Origin: Harmonia axyridis
Lineage: Eukaryota > Arthropoda > Insecta > Coleoptera > Coccinellidae
Direction: 5' to 3'
Length of the DNA: 64,000 nt
NCBI RefSeq assembly: GCF_914767665.1
Contig: NC_059504.1
Location: forward strand, 9,302,501 to 9,366,500
Part shown: in pieces, positions 47,077 through 58,991 of the stretch
Position numbering within the stretch: the first letter of the stretch is position 1
Layout: every line of letters begins with the position of its first letter
Translations under genes and position numbers: made by a program
Notes under the pieces: model-generated
Told to the model about the DNA's origin: nothing
Seen by the model: only the letters and a program-made list of their open reading frames with translations
Database searches by the model: none

Positions 47077-48350
47077 TGTTTGTACAATATTCACCAGGAA
47101 TAAAAAAGATAGAAAAATTTTCAGGATCTCAATTAATATGTATTTTCCTTATTTCTTTCCGAAAACTCGACAAATATCACATATTTTCATCAAATCCACT
47201 GACGTACCATCAGGAATATCTCAACTTTACCTCAAAAGTTTTTTGTGTTAGGGTCCATAATTTTTTTCGAAAAGAATTATTATTTTAGAATCGTATTTGA
47301 ATAATGAAAATGCGTGAGAGCTATCCCTGAAAATTGAGCTGATAGAACATATAATGTTCGAAGGATGGCATTTCCATGTTACGTTGATTTAGGAATGTTG
47401 AAATAACGCACCCACTAGATTGACGTCAATATTTGCTTCAAGGGTGGATTAGTGGTGTGCTTCATCTCGTTGAAGTTCCTGCGTTTATCAGGCTTGCCAA
47501 TGTCAATTCATATTTTCGCTTTTCCGAGATAAACTCGGTGTGTATTTTCATTTTCGATTAAATTAATTTTTTTACTTCCTGTGTGTTCTTCGGGTTTTCA
47601 GAATGGATTTAGAGAACAGCTCTTTCCTGCACTGACGTCTCAGTTATAGCCAGTCGTTTTTAGTAGATGCAGATTATCCATTCAATGTCAAAGTTATCAA
47701 TACTGCTTTAGAAACAATGTATCAACAGGCATTTCAACTAAGCTTTACTTTTCAAGGACCCTCTAAGGTGTCGATTGAAATTTTTGAATACCAATTAGCT
47801 TGTTCTAATTGAGAGATTGGGTGTGTTTGGATTAGGTTTTGTTTTTATTACACCGCCTTAGAAACAATGCTGTGCACTTATATCATGTTGATTGCGTCTC
47901 CAGAATCATAGAAAACTAAGCCAGATTCAGGCAGAGTATCGAAAAAATAAGAAAACCAATGACTTGATAATCGAGAGCTTTTGAGCGCTTGTTCATTAAT
48001 GCAACTATTCACTCATTGGAAGAGCTGAGTGCTAGGAGACCACCTTTACCTATGAAGTTATGTGGTCTCAAGGATGCAAGTAATGCATCAATCTCTGATA
48101 GCTCAAACACCCCTGGCATCGCATTTTGCTCTCTTAATTTTTCTTACTTTTTCTCGAATTCGTAAGCTTTGTGCTTATTGCGTCCACATAATTTAGCAGA
48201 ATATCGAAAAAATATAAGAAAACCAATGATCTGAAGACGGCAGCTTTAAAACATCCTTGGAGATCATATACAGTTTCCGAGATATTTGAGTTCTTGTGTG
48301 TTTTACAAAAATTTCTCACTTTTTTTTCGAACAAAGAAAGGAAAGTTACA
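47077..48350. other. Unassigned AT-rich DNA
   Basis: No gene is recognised. Two related short blocks (TCGAAAAAATA-AGAAAACCAATGA) occur near 47940 and 48190. A TTTTGAGCGCTTGTTCATTA block near 47980 recalls 1720 and 13830. Confidence 0.35.
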
Positions 48351-49356
48351 TTTTTTTCTCTATTTCAGTATCGTAATAAGTTCATTACAGTTCTAAAAAC
48401 AGTGCCGTAATGTACACATTACAGCATTGTTTTCGGTTATATTTTTCTTTTTGTGGTTGTCTATCTATGACTTCCAATCCTATCAAAATTCAACACACGT
48501 CAAATTGTCAATATAATATAATTTGTATTTAGTGAAATGATTTGCGACATTATATTCCTAATTTCTTATAATTCTGTTGATGTTAAATCGATTCCGTCAG
48601 AAATAATTAACGAGTTTCATGCGTAATTAAAAATTATTTCAAAATTCGAAACGTACGATTCAAACTGAAATTCCGTAATCTGTCAAATGTCACTGGGATG
48701 TATAATTTGAATTTTTCATTGAATTTCGACAATATTTAACAAAACTGAAATAGAGAAAATATCGTCTAATTCTCGTTGCAGAAGGCAATTCCAACACTAA
48801 TTTCTCTTAACCTTGGTTATGTTAAATCGATTTTGAGCGACGAAAGATCGAGTTTGCGAACACATGAGTGTTGGAATTGCCTTCTGCAACGAGTATTAGA
48901 CGATATTTTTTTTATTTCAGTCAAGTTTTGTGAAAAACTGTCGAAATTCAATGAAAAATTCAGATTATATATCCTAGTGACTTTTGTATTGTATCTTGGC
49001 AGTTGGTGTGACTGTTACGAGAATTGACAGATTACGGAATTCGAATATGAATCGTACGTTTCGAAGTTTGAAATAATTTACAATTATGCATTGAATTCGT
49101 GAATTATGTCTGACGAAATCGATTTAACACCACAAGAATTAGGAGAAATTGCGGATAATGTTGCAAATGATTTCACTATATCCAAATTACATTATATTGG
49201 CAATTATTGACGTTTGTTGAAATTTGATAGGATTGGAAGTATATGAAACCATAAAACGAAAAATATAACTGAAAACGATGCTGTAATGAGTTCATTACAG
49301 CACTGTTTTTAGAACTGTAATGAACTCATTACGAAACTGAAAAAGAGAAAAAAATA
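48351..49356. mobile_element. ~1-kb foldback element
   Basis: The left arm (48351-48798) and right arm (48867-49356) are reverse complements with moderate divergence around a ~68-bp spacer. Termini are TTTTTTTCTCTATTTCAG and CTGAAAAAGAGAAAAAAA. Next to them is a self-complementary GTAATGAGTTCATTAC. The inner arm ends are CAGAAGGCAATTCCAACACT and its complement. The left arm lacks about 40 bp present in the right. A short ORF in the right arm (MSDEIDLTPQELGEIADN) is of unknown meaning. No transposase is present. Confidence 0.82.
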
Positions 49357-51288
49357 TAAACTCCCGAAAGTTGTTGTCCTCATTTTTTATACGTCTTGAG
49401 ATATTCTGTGACAATAGGCAAAACAATGAACCAATTGTGTCTCATCTCAAATTCGAGCATCCGGAAGGAGAAACGACCCTTCGCCGCCACGAACCCAAAA
49501 ATTGCTTTTCACCACCCGAATTGAAAAACATGAATTCCCAACAAATTTCCATTATACGGGGTGGATATCAGCGTGGGAAAAACTAGCGGTGACATCGCGG
49601 TGCCTTACGTCGACCTACGACTTTAATTCGACGATTAATAATAGATGCGTTGGTGCTGGAAAAGCTGCGCCGCCACCCGTTCGCCGCCTCTCACGCTTTT
49701 CAGCCGGGGAATTTGACGGCTTCACCGCCTCAGTACAAGCCGCGCTTTGCTCGAATCGTCTCGCTAGCGTGGGACCTGTTCTGTTGTCTGTACGAGCGCG
49801 CGGTGCCGTTTGTTGACGTCGTCTTCTTCGTCGGTCCCTTTGAAGTAGCCGCGATCTGGCCTTTTGTGCGATGTGAGTGAAAGGTGGGTGATGGTGGATC
49901 CCCTCAAGGTCTTCTGGGTGTTGACCAACAGCACTTATCTTGGTGAGCTGGCAGGATATGAAATTTTTCGGGGCTGGATGTTTTTTGAAATTTTTTTGTC
50001 GAAATTTATTTTGGTTCATTTTTTTCGATGATGAAATTCGAAATTGCCCAAGTGGAAAGAAAAAACATGTTTTCGTGAATTGAATCAGCAGAAAAATTCA
50101 AAACCTTACGCTTTGTTCATTTCTCTTTTCGGGGGAATTATTGTGATTTTTTTTAAATTCAAGTTTGGTTCGTTTTTTCATTTTTCATCTCAAAATTTCC
50201 TCAAAAAATTAACACTGACCTAGTTAATTTTAAAGCGAATTGCATAAAATTTAACACAATATTCCTGATGATACGAAAATTAAGCTTGTTGAATGGAAAA
50301 TAGAAAAATTGAACCTTTGTGTAGAGTTTTAAAATATTTAATGCTCAAAATTCATTTAAAAATTGAATTCTATTGGTTTATTTTGACCAATCATTCAACC
50401 CCACCTGTAAATTATAGATTTAAAGTCTTGGAATTCGTTGAATTCTGAATTCCAATGAACAAAATTCGTCGTCTAAGCTTTCTTCAGAAACTATAACAGC
50501 ATTTGCTTGAAATTTGGTACAAAAATCGATTATTCTACCGCATTGATTTTTTTTGTTCAAGAGCTGATATATTTTGAAAATAAAAAAATATCCAACAATC
50601 TTTGGAAAACAATCTGTTGTCATTATATAATTTTCAACTGGCAGTGTTCAAAAAGTTCAGAAGGTCGTATATGATTTCAAATTTTGACACAAAATGACAC
50701 AAAATTTGTTGCGCTTTGGATAAGAAATTCGTTATTATGTTGCAAAGTCAATGGATTTTCATTACATTTTTCAGTTCTTTCCCCACCAACGATATAACAA
50801 TCTCAGCATTTTAGCAGACAAAATTCCATTTGAAATATTCAATTTGGGACAAATTTTAAAACCTTTTTTAGATGATTCGACGGAATAAACCAGTGTCAAC
50901 AAATTAAATAAAGAATCATTCTGGTGGCCAAATGTCCAGAATATTTCGTGTTTCTAGAGAATGTGTCATGTTTGTAGATTTTCCGTCAACAAGGCCTTTC
51001 AATATGTTTTCATGAAAAATAGTTCTACGTTGTCAAATCGTTGCTACGCGTTTACTGGGTTCAATTTGGCACGATTCATTTCTCAAACCGGGGGTTTGAC
51101 ACTATATATCTGTCGAAATGTCAAGCGTAAATAAATGAAAAGAAGGCGACAGAAATCTGAAAACCGCATGAAAAAAATTTCAATCTCACTTTCCCCGAGA
51201 AGAATAAACTTTGCAGGGATTTCTTCATATAACCTTCATCAAACTCTCACTGATCTTGTTGACTATCGATCGAATTTGAAATTTCAAA
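49357..51288. other. Unassigned DNA with a CpG-rich island
   Basis: Apart from the GC-rich island described separately (49590-49880), the rest is AT-rich without recognisable genes. A minus-strand 134-codon ORF (49615-50019) and plus-strand ORFs of 104 and 76 codons overlap the island in different frames and look like GC-driven chance ORFs. Confidence 0.4.
49590..49880 (+). promoter_or_regulatory. CpG-rich island, possible untranslated first exon
   Basis: A 290-bp block rich in CpG lies in AT-rich DNA and ends at a strong splice-donor-like GCGAT|GTGAGTGAAAGG (49868-49882). There is no ATG with a long ORF before that donor, which would fit a 5' UTR exon of a gene transcribed to the right. Whether it is transcribed is unknown. 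Confidence 0.35.
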
Positions 51289-51823
51289 CAAATTTCTCTA
51301 TTTCAATATCGTAATGAGTTATTACAGTTCTAAAAACAGTGCTGCATTGAACTGATTACAGCATTGTTTTCAGTAATATTTTTCGTTTTGTGTTTATCCA
51401 CACACACTTCCAATTCTATCAAAATTCAACACACGTCAATTGTCAAGATAATATATAATTCGGATTTAGTAAAATGATTTGCAACATTATTCGCAATTTG
51501 ATTCTGTTGGTGTTAAATCGATTTCGTCAGACATAATTCACGAATTCAATGCGTAATTGAAAATTATTTCAGAATTCGAAACGTACAATTCAAATTCCGT
51601 AATCTGTCATTTTTCGTTACAGTCACACCAACTGCCTAGAGTTGATACAGATGTCACTAGGATGTATGATCAGAATTTTTCATCGAATTTCGACAATATT
51701 CCACAAATCTCGACTGAAATAGAGAAAAATATCTTCTAATACTCGTTGCAGAAAGCAATTCCAACACTCGTTCGTGTTGGAATAGGAGCCCATTCTGCAA
51801 CTCGTTTTAGAATATATTATTAT
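51289..51823 (+). mobile_element. Single-arm relative of the foldback element
   Basis: It starts AAATTTCTCTATTTCAATATCG and follows the foldback arm block by block (ACAGTTCTAAAAACAGTGCTG, TCAACACACGTCAATTGTCA, GTTAAATCGATTTCGTCAGA, TCGAAACGTAC, CAGTCACACCAACTGCC) to CAGAAAGCAATTCCAACAC. It then turns back for only ~45 bp through a short CCAACAC-TCGTTC-GTGTTGG hairpin. Most of the second arm is therefore missing. Confidence 0.75.
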
Positions 51824-52023
51824 TGGTTCAATTTCAATTGTAATTTCATATTCTTTCGAACTTTATTTTTTTTTTTATGAATTTCGGTTTCGATTGCTGA
51901 GGTCATTAACCATTCACGATTGATTTAGGAATACAAAAAGGAGAAGAAAACATAAAGAGTAAAAATAAATACGAAACAAGAATATAAGTAAAACAATACA
52001 AATATAAATGAAGTGGTATGTGT

Positions 52024-52262
52024 ACAGGTTCTTCATAAATTGGAGGTGCAAAGGAAAATGAGAGATCCTCATTAAAATTTTGATTTTCTCGAAGATTACT
52101 AAAGAATTGTTCTAAATTTTTTCCAAGAAATCGTTGAGAGATACAACAAAACTACTGGAAATCAAAAGTGTAGTACAAGACCAAGGTTTCTTTTCATATT
52201 TTTTTCATCTACCAGTGTTCCACCAAACGAAAGTTCTGAAGGAAAGAAGCGGGCACTGTTCA
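52024..52262 (-). mobile_element. MITE M2, partial inverted copy
   Basis: ACAGGTTCTTCATAAATTGGAGG at its left is the M2 terminus. The complement of the following 200 bp matches the M2 interior (GGGCACCC/GTGCCCG block, TAGTTTTGTCGTATCT block). About 190 bp of M2 is deleted and the other terminus is absent. Confidence 0.6.
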
Positions 52263-53499
52263 ATTTAAGAACAATAAGTTTATTCATTATAAATTGCAAT
52301 AATCTTCCATAATTCAAAGTATCTGTAACGATAATAAATAAACCAAGGAAGAAGTCACAAAAGGTCAGACCTGTACGTGATATACCTATGAACATATGAA
52401 TATAAGACGAGAACAACTACAACAATGATAATATATAATAAAAATAATAATAACATAACTATTCAAACTTATTGAACCGACCAATAAAACAGATAAACCA
52501 AAGTAGAATAAAACAAGGTGAGGGGATCATTTAGACCAGATAAAACTATAAAATGCTTAGACAAAATTGTAATTAATATGGTGGAGAAAAGACAATACAA
52601 TAGTAAATAAAATTGATAAATATAAATATCTAAAAGGACAAATAAACAAAACAACTCAAGAAATGAATGAATGGATAATATGACGAAAAATTCTACGTTT
52701 ATCTCTATATTCTTTATATGCTTATCTTTTTATGCATTATATGTTTTTCTTCATATTCATTATCTTGTCGATAAAGTTACCATCTGAATAACATGAAATT
52801 CCCAACCCAAATTGACGAAATTCGCCGACAAATCCTCGACTATCAATGACAACGATGTAGATACCAACTGCCAAAGTTCCTACTTCTCGACTGATAAACC
52901 TTCAAATCTACAACCTCCCAGATATCATCAGGTCGACTCCCACTCTCAGCCAGCCGTCTAAATTATCCGATGTCCTGCTAGATGTTTTACAGCCCCGGGA
53001 AAAGTTGACTCGGAACTCTCCCAAGTCTCTGCGAAAACAAACGCTGGCCCAAATTGCGGCCTCATTCAAATTAGTTGGAAAGAAAATCAATCAGAGAGCC
53101 GGGAAAACAATACTCAAAGTTCGCAATCGAACTCAATTTTTCACCGTGATAATCAGTGGCGTTCACCAACCTCGCCGCATTTACCCCCCCGACATGGAGG
53201 AGAGAAGTTTCATTTCGAGGATGGAGCAAATAACTTCTCTCCTCTTATTGACGTCGAACGGAACTTGTTACCGCCGTGACGAGAATCAAGAATGACATTC
53301 TCAAAGATTTTCGTCCTTTAGGAGTAATGAAACGTTCGAACGGTTGTCATGTAAATGGTTTGGTTAACAGATCGATTGGATCGTATTATTTTCGTGAGAG
53401 AGAAGTTTTCGTCTTGAGTGTCGCGAAATTTTTGTCTAATGATTCTCTTTTTCATTTTAATTGAGTACTTTTATTTGCAGCTGAATTCGCAACGATCCC
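52263..53499. other. Unassigned DNA
   Basis: 52420-52740 is an AT-rich low-complexity tract with ATA/AAT runs. 52900-53290 is GC-richer, with overlapping ORFs on both strands (96 codons plus, 60 minus) that match nothing I know. It may be regulatory. Confidence 0.35.
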
Positions 53500-53735
53500 A
53501 CTAAAATATTTATCCTAGAGGTTATTTATGTGTGTTTGTCTTCGTTAATCTCAGAAACCGATTCACTCAATCTCGAAATGTTTTCACATATGTGAAGAAA
53601 GATCTTTGGAGAAGGATATAAGTGTTATCTGAAGCAGTTGAGAGTCGTCTTTCAGAGAAAATTAGAAAAATAATGTTCCGATATGTGACGCAAAATGGCG
53701 GAGGCGCAGTAAATGATGACGTGGCTACAAAAACA
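53500..53735 (+). repeat. Repeat E, left copy
   Basis: This block contains AGAGAAAATTAGAAAAATAATG, TGACGCAAAATGGCGGAGGC and GACAAAAACACC-type phrases. It recurs right after mariner C2 (54678 onward) and, more diverged, at about 56400-56620. It ends in ACACCCTGTA, a phrase also found inside M2 near 5838. Confidence 0.55.
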
Positions 53736-53737
53736 CC

Positions 53738-54677
53738 CTGTAACAGGCCAATTGGAAAGTCCCTGGTTCACTCTATTCATTGGCAAAATTCGATTTCAAT
53801 ATTCAACATAGTTGCCTTCGAGGGCGATACAGCGATTATAGCGATCTTCCAACTTTTCGATACCATTTTTGTAGTACGATTTGTCTTTCGCTTCAAAGTA
53901 GGCCTCAGTTTCGGCGATTATTTCTTCATTGGCGTTGAATTTTTTTCAAGCGAGAATTATTTTGAGGTCTGAGTACAGAAAAAAGTCGCTGGGGGCCAGA
54001 TCTGGCGAAAACAGTGAATGCAGAAGCAATTCGAAACCCAATTCATTCAATTTTGCCATTATTTTCATTGATTTGTGACACGTCGTATTGTCTTGATTAA
54101 AGAGCACTTTTTTTTCAAATGAGGCTGTTTTTTAACGATTCCATCCTTTAAACAATCCAATAACGCTATATGATCGCTGTTGATGGTCTGGCCCTTTTGG
54201 AGGTAGTCAATGAATATTATACCTTGCGTACACGTTCAGATGATATCTTCACAATGTCTGCTATCTCGATCAACTTTACTTTACGGTCATTCAAAATTAT
54301 TTTGTGAATTTTTTTTATTTTTTTGTCGGTGACAGCCTCTTTTGGGCGTCCACTGCGTTCGCCATCTTCGGTGCTCATTGCACCACGTTTGAACTTAGCA
54401 TACCAATCAATGATGGTTGATTTTCCTGGTGCAGACCCCGGAAACTCTTCATCAAGCCAATATTTTGCTTTAACTATATATTTTCCCTTTAAAAAGCAAT
54501 ATTTTCTAGGCACACGAAATTCTTTTTTCTCCATCTTTTTTCAAATAACATTAGTAGCTACACTCTCAACTTGATATCTCACAAACCAATAGTCGGACTG
54601 CTGTCAAATTTTGACAAGTATCCTTAGAAGTTTGGTACTAACTAAAAATCATATGGATTCAATCCTAGCACCGCCAT
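53738..54677 (-). pseudogene. Mariner C2, internally deleted
   Basis: Read on the minus strand, the N-terminal ORF (54534-54217) gives MEKKEFRVPRKYCFLKGKYI, VKAKYWLDEEFPGSAPGKST, IIDWYAKFKRGAMSTEDGER, SGRPKEAVTDKKIKKIHKII and DRKVKLIEIADIVKISSERV: both helix-turn-helix parts and the GRP linker. A deletion of about 290 bp then joins directly to the C-terminal half, whose remnants run to the 3' TIR GGCCAATTGGAAAGTCCCTGG at 53738. The catalytic part of the N-proximal core is lost. The 5' TIR is missing at 54677, where sequence passes straight into repeat E. Confidence 0.82.
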
Positions 54678-54875
54678 CTTTTAGAGAGAATTAGAAATAA
54701 TGTTTCATTATTTGTCGCAAAATGATGAATGCGCAGTAAATTATGACATGACGACAAAAACATCTATTATCTCGGAAATAAGTTTTTACTTGCCCATGTT
54801 TATAGGACTTTTTCTTGAAATTATCCAAGGATTCACTCGTTTTCCTTTTTAACTTCAATTCGAAAGGAATATAAG
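54678..54875 (+). repeat. Repeat E / M2 right-end copy
   Basis: It repeats the AGAGAATTAGAAATAATG, TCGCAAAATGATGAATGCGC and GACAAAAACAT phrases found left of C2. It then continues as an M2 right end (CCATGTTTATAGGAC, AAATTATCCAAGGATTCACTC). The E and M2 repeats are therefore probably parts of one larger element family. Confidence 0.5.
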
Positions 54876-57495
54876 TTTCATTGTTATCGGATCTTTATAT
54901 GTCATGTAGCTCTATCAAAAATGTCTGAAATACTAGTAGCGAGCTTGAATGACATTGAATATAGATGGAATATCGTTTTATATAAACAGAAATCTGTATG
55001 ATGATCATATTTCCTGCTATACACAATGGCAGTTTTCAAATAGTTATTGAAGTGAAAAGGAGAAAACCCAACAGCCAGAACACAGGATATTCAGGAAGGA
55101 TACTAATGATAGGTTCTCAGCAAAATTAATTATTTCAGTTGATGTGTGAGCGAATCTTGTGCACCTTCTTCAAACAGGATGTCCCAAAGTTTCACTAATC
55201 ACCTCACGTGATTATGGAAGTTGTTTAATAGTTTCTAATTTCTACTCAAATTGAATTATGGCTATTGAAACAACTAGAATAATGTTTTGTTGGTAATTAG
55301 TTGAAGCATAGAGATGCATTCTGCTCGTTTCTTCCTTATATGAAGATAATCTTCAACAGTAAGAATTTTTACGCAATAGTTATTTTAAGTTGTGAACAAT
55401 ACAGATTTTTGGATTTACACATTTCAATGATTAATTGGAATTCTCGTCATGAATTTTTCGAAAGGAATGTCTTCTTTTAATAGGCAATTAACTATTTGAC
55501 AAAAATATTCAACTCGTTTTTGAAATGTTCATCTAACGAGTAGACATGATCTCTTTTGCACTCCAATTAGACATATATAAACATTTGTCGGTTAATGATG
55601 TCCTCTTTTTATTTCCTTTACTAAGTAACAAATTTCTTCGGTTTCACGCAAATCTTCAATTTCATTGAAAAAACCTGCGTCGCTATAAGTGGTGAAACCG
55701 AGATATCGCATACGGTCCTCGTGAAAAACACATTTACCCAAGGAAATAGACTGGAAAAATAAACATTAAAGGCAGAGGTTTCTCGGTAGACATACATTTT
55801 TGCGGCTGCAGTTTTCGAAGTCATTATCTTTGCGAGCAAGCCTCGACCACCTGCTGGTAATTGCTCATTAGACTTGATATAGCTAGCAGTTTCAGAGGTT
55901 CATTGTGAGCCTAATTGGAAAGTGCAGTTCGAATGCCAATTGTTGAAACATTCAAACACCTTATTGCGTGCTATCGAGAAGTTTAGGAAACGGAGATTGA
56001 TGAAATTGCAAAATGCCCAGCAACATGATTTATGGCTGCATAAATTTGTATAGAGCAGTCAATTTTTTAATGAAACGAAGTATTCATTCGAAACGTTCAG
56101 TGCTAGTTTAATTTTTGCTTTCACTCGTATGCCTGATTTGATGGCAGTAGCTTTACGACCAGGTGATGATATTCAGATGGTAACATTCGTTTTATTGGGT
56201 CGATAATGAACAACGTTATTGGCCAAAGGACACAGTTACAAACCCTTCACATACTACAACCGGTTCTCCCAAACCCCAAAATGTCAACATGATTTGTTCT
56301 TCATTCATGATTCATTTTATTGAATTCATTCAATTCTGCATGCAGACGTACTTCAGATAATTACAGTCGAAACTATCTTTTTCTTTCTTACACGCATTCA
56401 GAAATATTCATTTCTGAGGTCAATTTTGTTTGTTTTTATTTGCTGATCTTAGTAACCGAGTAATTGAACTTATGAATTCTTCCACTTATATAAAGAAGGA
56501 CCTTGCGAGAAGGATATTAACGTTTTTCAATTTAGGGAGAAGTCCCCTTTCGATGCGAATTCGAGAAATTTTTTAAATATGTGTTGCAGAATGGTGGATG
56601 CGTCGGTAACCTTTCATAGGTGGAATGATCATTTCATGAAAGCCTTGCTAGATAGCTTCAGTTCAAAAGTTCGGTTAATTATAATGTCTGAAGATACTCT
56701 ACAAATAATGTATGGCATTAAAAATGATATTGGCATTGACACGCAGTTACCTCTAACTCTTTGCCGTATTGAAACAAAACGTTACATTTTCGTTCAAAAA
56801 TAATATTTTCATTGTGAGCGAATGAAGTTCTTTCACGATTTCCTTTGTTTAGGCCTCACCTACTAACAATGGGTCAGAATGCATACTCTCAATTACGGTG
56901 TAAAAGATATTTTTTTCCTCTAATGTGTGGAATAATGGTTTCGGAACCAGTTTGATGGCTCGAATAACGACTCATTCAATTCTCCTATGGCCTCCGTTTT
57001 GTACTCTCAGCCTTTTTTACCTGAAATTGAATTTTTGAAGGTAATGAATGAAAACGGGTTCAAAGCGAGATCGCTTCAGTGTCATTTCAACTTTTTTTTC
57101 GGACGGTCCCTCGACGACGCAGCACGAACGTTGGAGTTTTTCAGCATACCAACAATCACGTACTAGCATCTATCCTTTGACCGAATACCTTCGCCAGAGG
57201 TTGGAACATTGTATTCTGCTCGGGAGAGTGATGCAGTTTGATCTGATTTTCTGAGGAATTGTCAGCTTTCGATTGAAGTAAAAACGTAGTATCCTTCATC
57301 GAAAACTCCTAATTAATTGATATCTTTTCAATTTATTCCATCCAAATCATTCACCAATTTTTGATGAATATCAAGACTGTAAACTTTTATCGAAAAGTTG
57401 ACCGATCTGTTTTTTTTTTTCGATTTTTCAACTTCTTAATATAATGAGTGAAACAAAATATTGACATCAATTCATCAGTGGACCACTTCTCGTTA
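54876..57495. other. Unassigned DNA with a diverged repeat E copy
   Basis: 56400-56620 aligns loosely with 53530-53715 (AAGAAGGACC..GAGAAGGATATTAA and TATGTGTTGCAGAATGGTGGATGCG). Nothing else is recognised. ORFs at 55621-55839, 56579-56803 and 57048-57254 are featureless. Confidence 0.35.
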
Positions 57496-57935
57496 CTTGT
57501 TGCTTGCAATTGAGTGCAGAAAAACTCGAAGCAGGAATATTTGATGGCCCACAAATAAGACAATTAATTAAGGATCCTGCCTCCATGAATTCAATGAATC
57601 AAGTTGAACGAGAAGCTTGGAAATCATTTGTTGCAGTTGTAGAACTGCAAGATGTTCGAGGCAAACATAAAGCTCAAAACTATGTTGAAATGGTTAACAA
57701 GATGCTTAATAGTTTCAAATCCTCAGGGTGCAATAAGAGTATTAAAATACACTATTTACACAGCCACTTCGTCTTCCAGAAAATTTAGGAGACATGAGTG
57801 AGGAACAAGGTGAAAGATTTCACCAAGACATTGAAGTTATGGAGGATCGCTACCAAGGAAGATGGGACATGCACATGATGGCAGAATACTGATGGTGTTT
57901 AAAAAGGGACTGTTTAAAAAAACATTCGAGAATGT
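57496..57935 (+). pseudogene. Broken copy of an uncharacterised multicopy insect protein
   Basis: From a splice-acceptor-like TTGAGTGCAG the frame reads LSAEKLEAGIFDGPQIRQLI, KDPASMNSMNQVEREAWKSF, then NYVEMVNKMLNSFKSSGCNK and SIKIHYLHSHF. One base is lost near 57772, and the next frame continues LPENLGDMSEEQGERFHQDI, EVMEDRYQGRWDMHMMAEY, a stop, and WCLKRDC. From memory this block is a repetitive, unannotated protein segment found in many insect genomes, probably carried by a mobile element. Its biochemical role is unknown to me. Apart from one frameshift and one stop (normally Cys/Trp context) it is well preserved. No TIR or LTR was identified nearby. Confidence 0.65.
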
Positions 57936-58991
57936 CGCGGAAAAGAAGCTTTAGACTATTTGATTTCTTCGTAAAAATTTCGTATCTACTTTTTTTTTTT
58001 CACGGGTTTGAGTTGAAATAATGTAACTTTTATTTCTCCAAAATTGTATATCTTGAAAATTTTAGCTCCTAGGTAAAAATGAATAAGTTATTTGGATTCA
58101 GGACATCCAAATTGATAAAGTATCAGCTCAAAAATCCTCGACACCAATATAGCTGTTCCCCTGTGTTATCATTACTTTCGGGATACTCCTTTAAACACAA
58201 ATAATTACTTCGTAGTCCGTGTTTTAAGTCGATATAAAAGAAGATAGAGACTTTGAAGAATTTCTATACTATCAGTTTCAAAAACGCCAAATTCTCGTGG
58301 ATCACGTGAATTTGCTGTTCAATTCAATTGATATATACTAATCGGTCATTCGACTGGTATCTTCAACAGGTTTCTTTTCCGCTGAAAACTTTAAAAAGTT
58401 GGAATCCACTCTAAATTGAAACTAACTCCTCTTATTGACGTCTTCATCTTTTATCGGTTTGTAAAACTCAAGAGATCAGGCGACGTTTAAAAGGAATAGA
58501 AGAGTAGGTAGTGCATTTAAAACTATCCCTTGATGCTGAACGCTGCTCGGAATCTAATTAAGAATCGGAATAATGGAAACGAAACTGAAAGCCTTGCTCC
58601 CTTTGAGATTGAATAAGGGATTACCCATTTCCATCTCCTCGAGGAAGTTGGCCGAATAGTGTCTGCCTTCCTGAGATTTCGAGATGAATAGTGGGGGTGG
58701 AGAAATTGAACCTTCGGGTGAATTTCTCATCTTCGGGCCTTTAGTGTACTGGGTTCGCACTGCGCCTAGGACGAAGGGGTTATCTCCGCTACCACACTAC
58801 ATAACTGTATTCGTGAATTATTATGCGGGCCATACGTTTATGAATTTACGATTCCCTACGAACAATGTGGGGGTGTACAAGGATGAACAATGGATAGCGG
58901 GAAGATTTATCCCGAAACAGATTTTTTTCATTCCAAATTGGCCGACACTTTAATTGAACAACATGATATGATAATTTTTTTTCTACAAATA
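57936..58991. other. Unassigned DNA
   Basis: 58500-58950 is somewhat GC-richer and may be unique conserved DNA. ORFs of 68 (minus) and 89 codons (plus) overlap there without domain signatures. Confidence 0.35.

Noticed and set aside
49615..50019. 134-codon minus ORF rich in Arg
   Set aside because: It lies across a CpG-rich island with open frames on both strands, low-complexity Arg runs and no domain.
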